A DNA stretch of 40,746 nt from Mesostigma viride (taxonomy: Eukaryota > Streptophyta > Mesostigmatophyceae > Mesostigmatales > Mesostigmataceae). Every line of letters starts with the position of its first letter. The first letter of the stretch is position 1. The DNA is taken from assembly GCA_009746045.1 (NCBI GenBank), contig RPFO01001546.1, positions 1 through 40,746 on the forward strand, read 5' to 3'. Made by a program: the position numbers and the translations under genes. Under the pieces are notes generated by a model that saw only the letters and a list, made by a program, of their open reading frames with translations, was not told the origin of the DNA and did no database searches. This document shows, one piece after another, positions 29,441 to 38,879 of this stretch.

Positions 29441-30052
29441 GCGAGCAGAGTGTGTCTCATAATAGAATTGATGGTCGTACAAGGGATCTGAGGGATGCAT
29501 GGTACTGAAATCAGCGTTAGCCTCAATGTCGGCTACGCGAGTGTGAGTGCGGGCCATGGAATAGGGCCCATTGGCCAGCTCAGAAATGGCCTCTGTACGA
29601 GGAATAGCGGGACGTGCTACCCGACCACCGATGGGGGCGGACAGACGCACAGATGACGGTGGGTGAGCACGCAATCCCGGGCGCAGGCTAGCACGAGGGG
29701 CTACTGATGCGACAGGATATTGGCCGACAATTCGCCCAACATGTAACTGGGTTTGTGGGCTAGCACTGCCACCACCACGCCCGCGACCAACCGGAGAGGT
29801 GCGAGGGATAGCTACCTGGGGCTGATCAGGGGTAAGGTGTAGAGTGGGCTCGGTAGCCGCAGGGGATTGGTTTGCTGTCCTGTCATTAATAGGAGCGGTC
29901 TCGGGTGGGACTACACTAGCAGCCGGTGCAGGGACAGGCTGAGGGGGCCGTGCCTGGGGTTGGCCGGCCTGATGGGACCGGGTACGCTGACTCACAGCGT
30001 CTGCATTGTCTACTCCTGCCTGCCTAGGCGGATGTTGACTATGATCGGCCAT
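29441..30052 (-). CDS. gag: Gypsy Gag, N-terminal part (Pro/Ala/Gln-rich)
   Basis: The ATG at 30052 (MADHSQHPPRQAG) opens about 200 codons, mostly disordered Pro, Ala, Gln and Arg, with GRGRGGGSAS near residue 90. It ends PLYDHQFYYETHSARPR before the TIR element. It is in frame with the rest of Gag once the insertion is discounted. Confidence 0.65.
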
Positions 30053-30154
30053 TTGTTTATGCACGCAAGAATTTAATTACTAATAGTTATTGAATTAAAC
30101 ACAAGGGGTCTCACTAGTGCCGCTATATAGAAGGAAGAACGGTCAAGACGTTAT

Positions 30155-30637
30155 CTAGCCCTCGATATTTACGGGGTCCGTCATGGGACCGTCTGAGGTA
30201 CGGTGCACGTACTCCTCGCCGCCGAAAACCGTAAAGTCACTAGTAGGGGCAGGCTCCAGGCGTGCGGCGCGCGCGATGGCTTCAATGACCCAGATACTAC
30301 GGAGGAGGTACCCGCCGCCAATTGTGCGGATGGCCGTACGCCGAGGCCGCGGGCCGGCCGGGCGTGACTTTGGGAGTACGAGTGACGCGAGGACGTTATT
30401 AGGGGCCGCGGGTTCCACAAATGGAGGGAGACTTGCGTCGTCCTCGTGGGAGAACAGTGCGCGGTAAACTAGATGGGCGTGGGCTGTCTGATGATATGAC
30501 TCGCCGTAGCCGTGCACTCGTTTGCGGATGAGCTTGACAGCCGCGCGGTACCGGGCCGTTAACTCGCGAGCTTTCTCGCCAGGGTAGGCGTTTTCCAGTG
30601 TTAGAATGTCGATTTCCTTTGGGGATATAATCCCTTA
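30155..30637 (-). pseudogene. ORF upstream of gag, no start codon
   Basis: An open stretch reading EIDILTLENAYPGEKARELT, YRAAVKLIRKRVHGYGESYH and HLVYRALFSHEDDASLPPF lies on the same strand as gag, about 100 bases before it. It ends at 30155 after PMTDPVNIEG. The composition is protein-like (helical, charged). No ATG is available and a stop precedes it in frame, so it is either the second exon of a spliced gene or a decayed ORF. No family is recognised. Confidence 0.4.
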
Positions 30638-31059
30638 CGAGGAAAGGGGACCCCCATGCTGGGGTACCATTTTGGGGGTACAATAGCGACACGAAATAAA
30701 AATCAAGCCCACTGGGGTCAGTGACTTGATGATTTTAGGCCTCTAAGAAAGAAGTAGGCCAAAACAAATTAGAAACAATAAAACATGATTTAATTAAGCA
30801 ACACTACTCGGGTCTACCGCCTGCATCCTTATTATGGCCTGTTTATTTTCCCTCTATCAGTACTGCTAACCACCCAATAAGAGGCGGGGGTGACTACTGG
30901 CACGCGTCACCCTTGTACTCCCTAACTAGATGTCGTAAACGGCTGGGACGATTGTCCTACTTGTCTAGTGACTTGTGACAAGGCAGGAGAGGGACACGGT
31001 TCAGGAGACGGAATGACAGGGGTACATCGAGCGCGGCGAGTAGGGTTGGTGACCGGGTG

Positions 31060-31355
31060 CCCACGTCTATGGAGTCCTTCTGGGGCACGCAAGTTATCTA
31101 TAAGGTATTCATATGCTGCATCCAATGAGTGGAAACCTGGGTATTCACACTGTGGGATCCCTGACGTTAAGTAATTACTGGCTGTAACCCAACTATAAGT
31201 ACTATGCCTGCAAACGTAGGGGTGATTACAGCATAGAAGGGGTAGTTACTACCTGTACCACTGGGACGCCAAATGGAACTAAGATCACGGGGTACTCGTT
31301 TCTTACTATTGGATGCAGAGGATTGGGAAGAGCTAGCAGATTGGGGCACACGCAT
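31060..31355 (-). pseudogene. Possible viroplasmin / RNase H1 N-terminal-like fragment
   Basis: In one frame I read TYSWVTASNYLTSGIPQCEY and PGFHSLDAAYEYLIDN. This follows the pattern of the small RNA:DNA-hybrid-binding domain found in caulimovirus viroplasmin and RNase H1 N termini (aromatic, Trp, variable loop, G-Y-x-G-F-x-S-x-x-x-A-x-x-Y). Upstream, in another frame, are a Ser-rich linker and YPFYAVI, which matches the usual start of that domain. A frame change of one or two bases lies between. It is weak evidence, from pattern alone. Confidence 0.3.
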
Positions 31356-32154
31356 TATGATACCATATTACTAATGACAGCCTACTCAAGCACATACCTT
31401 GGTAACTGAAAGGGCCAGAGGGGGACCGTGTGCAGGGTGGGTAGGTTTTTCTCAGGGGGTAGTAGCAAAGGCCTGTTTCAAACAAGCAGCGCAAGCATGC
31501 ACACCACTCGGTTAACGGGGTGATACTAACCCGTAACCCACAGCACAATTACCACCTGTTTTTAGTGAAATTTCGGCAGCATTTCCCCTGTACAGTGGGG
31601 GAATGCTGGCCTCCTTGAAGCCGTGGCTGGGTCGTCGCCGTCTTGGGCCCTTCACCACTTGGGCCCTTCACCAATGGACGAAAAACAGAAAACAATGCTG
31701 GCGACCCTTGGCGTCCTGGCTCGTAGCCGTCTCGCGTGAAAATGGAGACAAAATCACACAAACAGGTCCTAACTGCGCATGCCAGGGCAAGACATCATTC
31801 CTACAATATTCCTAAGCACTAGACTCGCAGTAGGGACACTAGCAATGCGTGAATTCAATCCAGTTCACACAATGTGGTTCTAATTTGACGACTCAAGTCT
31901 CTCCGCTTTACTGGGTCAAAAACAAGCAATATTCCACCAATTTGAGCGATTCCAACTACGGCCAAGCAAGGGAAGGGTCTCCCCTACTTGCTAATTCGTT
32001 TTCGAAAGGAAAGGGCGATTAAAACCTAAAGAAATCGTCTAATTTCGGGCAGGGCCTGCCCTTCCATTAACCGTAATGCTACCGAGGTGATACGACCAAT
32101 TTTCCACTAGAATTTGCCAAGTCGGGTCCAGATGCTGCGCCTTTACAGGGCCAA

Positions 32155-32305
32155 AGAGTCTAAAAAGATTCGTTAAAAGACTTGCAAAAAGGTTCGTCAA
32201 AAGACTGCAAAAAGGTTCGTCAAAAGACTGCAAAAAGGGTTCGTTAAAAGACTGCAAAAAGGTTCGTGAAGGGAAAAACTGCAAAAAGATTCGTAACAAG
32301 ATTCC
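32155..32305. repeat. ~22-base tandem repeat, 5-6 copies
   Basis: The unit TTCGTMAAAAGACTGCAAAAAG is repeated with small indels, AT-rich. The rest of 31400-33100 has only short, unconvincing frames. Confidence 0.8.
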
Positions 32306-33156
32306 AAAAACGGGGCGATCTGATTTCGATTTACTACGTTAGCACTAAGTATTAAGACAGAAGCTTGCAAGGCTTCGATCTGCCAAATTTTACTGAGTAT
32401 CCGGTGTCCTCTCTAGGAATCCTCTCTAGGAAGCAGCACTTGGGATCCAACTCAGTGGGCTAGGCGTACCTTGTAGCTTGCCCGATTCGTTGACTTCGGC
32501 AGTTCGGCTGACGACCGAATATTGAATAATGAAAATAATGACTTCAATGCGGCGCGTTTGGCCGTTGCAGCCCTGTGCAGTCCAGCACGGGCGCTCCTCC
32601 GAGTCCAATGTTACGTCCGGACCTGTGATCAGACCCGGGCCGGGTCCTGATCAAGGTATCAGGAAAGAATCTTTAACCCGTTGGACAATGGGTTGCAACT
32701 TGGAAATCTCGCGTGCCAACGTCGTTATTTCATTAATAATAAACGGGTCCGGGGCCAACTACAATCGGGACAAGAGGGGGAAGAACTAAATGGATGACGC
32801 AGGCTCAGGAAGCATGAACGCGTGGGAAGGTTGGGCCACCTTCCCCATCCATATACTTTGACAACCGCGTGGCGTGCGTCGCCGCCACGCGCTACAACTT
32901 GTCTCTTGACCACACAAACAGACACCGGGCCAACCGGCCCTGAACAAACATAGATCACACACTTAGGGTCGTTTGGCACACACACAAAAATATCTGACGA
33001 CTCATGGTCGGCTCAGAAGTGTACAAAATAGTGTGCCACGCGACTATACTTCTACCACACCAAACGGACAGTGACCGGGCCGGTCCCCTCCGATCGGCAC
33101 CATCTAACTCTAAAAATACAGTACCAACCCGCGGTAACGCAACTAGTTACGCAACT

Positions 33157-33815
33157 AATCAAAAAAAATTAAATGACGTATTTATATGAAGGAAGTGTAG
33201 GGCTATCCAACGCCACCTTCCGTCGCGTAAAAGCTTATGTCTACAGAAAGATACGGGGTCAGGAAGAATCGCCATAGCCAGTTCCGCAAGTGGCACTCAC
33301 CGATTTTGCGGTTCCGCAACGAGGGAGAAACGGGGAGAAACGCAACAAACATGGGGTACCCTCGATGTAGGGGCCAATAATGAACTGACGCGTTGCGGTT
33401 AAAAAGGATGCGGCGGAAGTCAGAAGTCTGAAATTCGATCCTCAGTTATTTACGTCTGGCTTCCTCGTATTTACGAAAGGTGCGTAAGGGCTGCCACCGG
33501 TACGTACAGCCGCCATGGCATATCGACGTGTTAAAATTTGGCATACACGCCAAAATTAATTTTGCCCGACAGGCTCATGAAATATAATGTGTTCGCTTGG
33601 ACTGTTTATATGTACTGAAAGCATAGCATCATTGACGATGGCTTGTGCGAAATCCTCACATTAATATGTAAAGTACTAATCGTGGATCGGACGTGCATAA
33701 CGTGCATGTACCAAAAAATTTGTGGGCGCGGTGTACGTATTTTTCACACTTGATCATCGTGAACCGGCGTGTACCCTCGTCCGGCGCACGCATTACATAC
33801 TACATACACGTGTAC
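33157..33815. other. No supported gene
   Basis: I see no open frame of note here. GCCAGTTCCGCAAGTGG near 33279 recurs near 40427, and the 39-base stretch just before this interval recurs inverted at 39995-40033, so the DNA is likely old repeat material. Confidence 0.4.
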
Positions 33816-33818
33816 GTA

Positions 33819-33901
33819 CGACAGGACAACAGCTATCTATCAATGATGATAGATAGCTGTTTGTCCTGTCGGTCATTGATAGATAGCTGTTGTCCTGTCG
33901 G
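33819..33901. repeat. Three-armed hairpin
   Basis: CGACAGGACAACAGCTATCT (33819 on) pairs with AGATAGCTGTTTGTCCTGTC (about 33851-33870) and again with a third inverted copy ending 33901. The stem is about 24 bases with a short ATGATG loop. Confidence 0.85.
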
Positions 33902-34119
33902 AGATAGTACAACAATTACAATACATTATCACTTGATCTTAGCTTGCAATTTATAAACATTAAATCATCATTTTTAAAAGGAACAAATATAATTGATCAT
34001 CCACAAGTCCGCCTGTAAGTGGGTGCACACGGGTGTACACTACGGGTGTACACAGGTGTACACGCCGGGTGTATTATGTAGTAGAAACAGCCCGGTACAT
34101 GCTCTACTACCAGTCTGCC

Positions 34120-34370
34120 ACACGCTAAGTGTCGTTGGTATGTAGCTAGTGGCGTGACCCACAACGTCGTTGTGGGTCACGCTCCACTTCGGTCTACTGC
34201 CACACGCCGTGTCGGCGCTTGGTATCTACATCTATGTGGTGGCGTGACCCACAACGTCATTGTGGGTCACGCTCCACTTCGGTCTATGTACTGCCATGCC
34301 ACACGCTAAGTGTCGGCGCTTGGTATGTAAGCTTACTGTATTTAGTCATTTTAGTGGCGTGATCCACAAC
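34120..34370. repeat. ~92-113-base repeats, each with a 31-base hairpin
   Basis: Units start CCACACG and contain GTGGCGTGACCCACAACG followed by its inverse. Full hairpins are at 34152-34182 and 34242-34272; a third unit near 34352 keeps only the first arm. GGGTGTACAC repeats lie just before (34030-34075). Confidence 0.85.
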
Positions 34371-34485
34371 GAAGCCGATACATGTGTACCCTCATCTGAC
34401 ACTTATGTACTAATACCGTCTCTGACACATATGTAAGTACTAATAATGCCGTCTCCCAAGGTACGCAATCTACCGACTTGCGTGC

Positions 34486-37400
34486 TCAAGGGGCCGGTTT
34501 TCCCCCGGGTGCGCACTTCTCAGAATCGCACGACCACACCGCGCGCAACCTGGAGTGTGCGTTTGAAAGAAAACAATGCCATTTCCAAAGGTGTAGGTAC
34601 GCAATCTATCGACTTTACTAGCTCGTCGTCTGTCCCTGGTCCTCTACGGAGGACTGAGTTGAACTCAGTCCTCTCTAGAGGACCGAGTTTTTGGGTTTCG
34701 TAGAAAATTCGCCCCGGTCAGAATGTTTGACAAAAAATTCTCTCAAAATTTATTCAAATACTACGTGAAAAGATCTTTCTTGGACATATTTTTGGGATTT
34801 TTTTGGATTTGGTATGAGCGGCTAAATGTACGGTCAAAGTACAGGTGGTAAGGGTACTTTTCCACGTGAAACGCGAGTTCCGGAAATGCACGACCTAGCC
34901 ATGGCGGCTCGCGCCCATGCATGCAGTTTACGTTTGCGGACGAGTTAGCTGTCCAAACTCAGGAAATAGATTTAACATGCTCAAAGATGATATAAATCAA
35001 TTTTTAGCTTGCGGGGATGCGATATACCCGGTGTCGGCACTGTTCTTGCTGGAAAAAACTGCGATAAGGCAGGTCGACGGAATTGATGACTGCGCTTGCT
35101 TTCCGGCGCAATTTCAATGGCTGATAGGTTTCTTTCTACATTGTAACATGCATTGTATTAGAATAAATTGAGTGACAGTATAGATTTGATGATTTCGGCC
35201 ATTCTGTCACGTCATGGCCTATGTGCCGCAAAATGCCACTTTTTCGGGCACCGCCTGGGCCAAGGTAACGCCAGCCGTGCCAGGTAAAGCCGGATAATCG
35301 TCGCCTCTTCGTTTCTTGATGTTCGTACATGAGTTTAAGCTTGCGAGGCGTTGTCAGGTTCAAGTCTTGATGCTCTTTCTTGACCGTTGCCTGCCCCTCT
35401 CTAAAACCCCCTTTTCAGATGATGTTATCAGGCATTTGCCTTAACCCAGTGTAGTTGTGCAGGGTTATAGGAGCTGTGCAGGTTTAAACACCTTCATAGA
35501 TGTTAGTTATTCTTTTGCTACGTTCATACTGCATGATTGTGTGGCCACGGGCTGCGTCAAGGGTGCATTCAAGCTTTTACGGGTGAGTGAAAAGTCTTGG
35601 TGACAAACCACTGCCATCATGTGCCAGCAACTATGTTGGCCACATCATGGCAAGGCAAAACAGTTATAGCCATATCTATTGTTGTTAGAAACAATGGAAA
35701 TATGCTTAACCTACCCATTATATTGGTGGTTGACACTTATAACATAACCCTTTGTTGGTAGGTATCCAAGCCCATTCCCTACATGCATGCATAGGCTCTC
35801 ACTACATGATAAGGTATGATATACCTGAAGTATGATGATGCAAGTGTGTTGTCCTGTAATGCTTGAAGGGAAATGAGTTGATTGGGATGGTTGGTGGCCA
35901 CGGTGGTGTGTAGTATGACCGCACTTACATGCTAGCAAAGTTAGCAAAAGCCCCATTCCTCTCCTGAGGACTGAGAGTTTTTTAATTGTATCAGGCAGTT
36001 GCAGTGGCCAAATCGAGCCCAGTTTTTTGCCACGTTTCAAGAACTATATTGTTTACATGCCTATATTTTTTCTTCATGCACCAGGATTTGATTGAATTTT
36101 TCCCACTCGTTCTTATCCCGAAAAATGCAAATTCGCGAGGGGTGCCCAACGTCCGTGTAATTTTCAGGTGTTCGGGTCAAGTTTTCACATATGCAGTATT
36201 TTTGCCAACAAAATGACATCTAGTACACCCCTGATCCACATCAAAACATTTGGGATGGACCCCCCACCTAGTCGCTACACGCGGTTGAAAGTTGTCAACT
36301 CAGTCCTCCTGTGAGGACTGAGTTGGGACAGACGACGAGCTAGGGAGTGCGTAACTAGGGAGTGCGCAAGGGGCCGGTTTCCCCCGGGTGCGCACTTCTC
36401 AGAATCGCACAACCACACCGCGCGCAACCTGGAGTGTGCGTTTGAAAGAAAACAATGCCATTTCCAAAGGTGTAGGTACGCAATCTATCGACTTTACTAG
36501 GGAGTGCGTAACTAGGGAGTGCGCAAGGGGCCGGTTTCCCCCCGGGTGCGCACTTCTCAGAATCGCACGACCACACCGTGCAACCTGAAGTGCGTGAATT
36601 GGCACCGTGCGCGTTTCGGAAATGCACGACTTAGCCATGGCGGCTTTGCACCCGTGCTTGCAATTTACTGTACGTTTGCGGACGAATTTCCCGGCCAAAC
36701 TCAGGAAATAGAGCTTATACGTCCCAAATATGATTCGGATCAATTTTTAGCTCGCGGGGATGCGATTTACCACGTGCCGTCAGTGTTCTTGCTGGGAAAA
36801 ACTGCGATCAGGCAGGTTCGACGGAATTGATTACTACAAGTGCTTTACGGCGCAACCCGGCGGGTGTCTAGGTTTATTTAATTACTTGTTATCATGCATC
36901 GTCGTTGAATATAGGCAGCGGCAGTAAAGATTTGACGATTTTGACCACTCTGTCACATCACAGCTTGTGTGCCGCAAAGTGCCGCTTTTGCGGGCACTGC
37001 CTGGGCCAAGGTAACGTTAGCCATGCAAGGTATGGCTGGTTTATCGTTCCCCCATGGTTTCCTGACGTTTGTAAATGAATTTAATCTTGTGAGGCGTTGT
37101 CACTTTTCAGCCTTGATGATCTTTCTCGACCGTTGCCTGGCCCTCTCTAAAGCCCTCTTTTTTTACCATGCAAATGCCACACCATGGTGTGGTAGTGCAT
37201 GTTTCTAAAGCTAAATGCGTTGAATAACATTCATAGATGTTATTTATTCTTTTGCTACGTTCATATTGCGTGATTGTTTGGCCATGGGCTGCTTCAAGGG
37301 TGCTTTCAAGCTTATACGGGTGATAGAAAATCTTGGTGACAAACCATGGGCATAATGTGCCAGTCAGTATGCTGGCCATGTCATGTCAAAATAAACAGTT
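34486..37400. repeat. Diverged direct duplication, copies ~1.75 kb apart
   Basis: 34486-34620 recurs at about 36367-36500 and in part at 36524-36575 (GGGGCCGGTTT, GGGTGCGCACTTCTCAGAAT). About 34880-35640 recurs with substitutions and indels at about 36620-37390 (TTGCGGACGA, CTCAGGAAATAGA, TTTTTAGCT.GCGGGGATGCG). CTCAGTCCTC hairpins lie at 34630-34690 and 36297-36325. Short plus-strand frames (34917-35171, part of 36519-36830) share CGDAIYPVSALFLLEKTAIR-like residues, suggesting a decayed coding segment of unknown family. Between the copies I see no gene. Confidence 0.65.
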
Positions 37401-37448
37401 TAGCCAGGAGGAGGAGGATTATAAGATGCTGAGCTGGGCTTACAACTG

Positions 37449-37462
37449 TTTAGGGTTTAGGG
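37449..37462 (+). repeat. Two interstitial TTTAGGG units
   Basis: There are two perfect plant-type telomere heptamers, directly before the first minisatellite. Two copies can occur by chance, so this is a hint of lineage only. Confidence 0.5.
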
Positions 37463-37467
37463 TTGTG

Positions 37468-37640
37468 ATGGTTGGATGGTTGGGGGCTGCAGCTAGCGTG
37501 CGTGGATAAATAGTGGTTGGATGGTGAGGATTTGCTGCCATGTGTGCATGGATGGTGGTGGGATGGTGGGGGGTTGCAGCCATGCATGCGTGGATGGTGG
37601 TGGGATGGTGGGGGGTGCAGCCATGCGTGCATGGATGGTG
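37468..37640 (-). repeat. Minisatellite, ~40-base unit (first array)
   Basis: About four units of GGTGGGATGGTGGGGGGTTG-like sequence with GCAGCCATGCATGCGTGGAT. It is the inverted complement of the array at 38270-38870. Confidence 0.9.
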
Positions 37641-37744
37641 GTTGCAACTGCCCATTGTTCATGATCCAGGAAATTTACGGCTAGACTATGCGAAGTTGAA
37701 TTGAATTATTTAAATTGAATAGAATTGAATTGAACTGAACTGAC

Positions 37745-38044
37745 TTGAATTGAATTGAATTGAATTGAATTGAATTGAATTGAATTGAATTGAATTGAAT
37801 TGAATTGAATTGAATTGAATTGAATTGAATTGAATTGAATTGAATTGAATTGAATTGAATTGAATTGAATTGAATTGAATTGAATTGAATTGAATTGAAT
37901 TGAATTGAATTGAATTGAATTGAATTGAATTGAATTGAATTGAATTGAATTGAATTGAATTGAATTGAATTGAATTGAATTGAATTGAATTGAATTGAAT
38001 TGAATTGAATTGAATTGAATTGAATTGAATTGAATTGAATTGAT
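37745..38044. repeat. (TGAAT)n microsatellite, ~60 perfect units
   Basis: There are about 300 bases of uninterrupted pentamer. Read on either strand it gives pseudo-protein such as QFNSI repeats in all frames, not genes. Confidence 0.97.
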
Positions 38045-38178
38045 TGAATTGAATTGTCAATTGAATTGTCAATTGAGTTGTCAATTGAATTGTCAATTGA
38101 GTTGTCAATTGAATTGTCAATTGAATTGTCAATTGAATTGTCAATTGAATTGTCAATTGTCAATTGTCAATTGAACTA
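38045..38178. repeat. Derived TGTCAATTGAAT repeats
   Basis: Units of about 13-15 bases with CAATTG palindromes continue the pentamer and probably grew out of it. The DNSI-type frame is an artefact. Confidence 0.9.
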
Positions 38179-38269
38179 AATTTCGTCTCATTTAATCAGT
38201 AAGCTTACTTTAATCCATTAATTATAATCCATGACTTAGAAGTATCAAGAAGTCCCTACATCCCCACCA

Positions 38270-38870
38270 TCAAGGACTCCCTACACCCCCATCATCCAAC
38301 TACCATCCACGCACGCATGGCTGCAACCCCCCACTATCAAACCATCATCCACGCACACATGGCTGCAGCCCACCACCATCAAACAACCATTAATGCATGC
38401 ATGGCAGCATCCCCCCACCATCCAACCACCATCCACGCATGCATGGCTGCACCCCCCACCATCCAACCACCATCCACGCACACATGGCTGCAACCCCCCA
38501 TCTTCCAACCACCATCCACGCACACATGGCTGCAACCCCCCACCATCAAACCACCATCGGCACGCATGCATGGCAGCAAAACCTCACCATCCAACCACCA
38601 TCCACGCATGCATGGCTGAACCCCCCACAATCCAACCACCATCCACGCACAACACATGGCTGCAACCCCCCACCATCCAACCATCATCCACGCACACATG
38701 GCTGCAGCCCACCACCATCAAACAACCATTAGTGCATGCATGGCAGCAATCCCTCGCCATCCAACCACCATCCACACACGCATTGCTGCAGCCCCCCACC
38801 ATTCAAGCACCATCCACGCACATACGCCATCACCTCCTACAGTAATGTCCAACCACCATCCACAAAGCAC
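38270..38870 (+). repeat. Minisatellite, ~40-base unit (second array)
   Basis: About 14 units of CCACCATCCACGCACACATG plus GCTGCAACCCCCCACCATCCAA-like sequence, with variants. It lies in the opposite orientation to the array at 37468-37640. It contains no gene. Confidence 0.93.
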
Positions 38871-38879
38871 GGGGCTTAT

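Larger units (their letters stand above)
26093..30052 (-). mobile_element. Ty3/gypsy LTR retrotransposon, 3'-truncated
   Basis: Gag, protease and reverse transcriptase lie in order on the minus strand. RNase H, integrase and the 3' LTR are missing; the sequence stops at the edge of the palindromic element. I could not place a 5' LTR or primer-binding site upstream with confidence. A smaller TIR element interrupts gag. Confidence 0.85.

Noticed and set aside
30700-33100. 5' LTR and primer-binding site of the gypsy element
   Set aside because: A TGGTACCCCAGC word near 30665 (minus) recalls a primer site, but there is no second LTR to compare with and no clear TG...CA pair, so I did not annotate it.
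37681-38163. Asn/Gln/Ile/Phe-repeat protein frames
   Set aside because: They are translations of the (TGAAT)n microsatellite and its derivative; any frame gives similar output.
38317-38845. His/Pro/Thr-rich frames on both strands
   Set aside because: They are translations of the minisatellite in several frames, with no splice or promoter signals.
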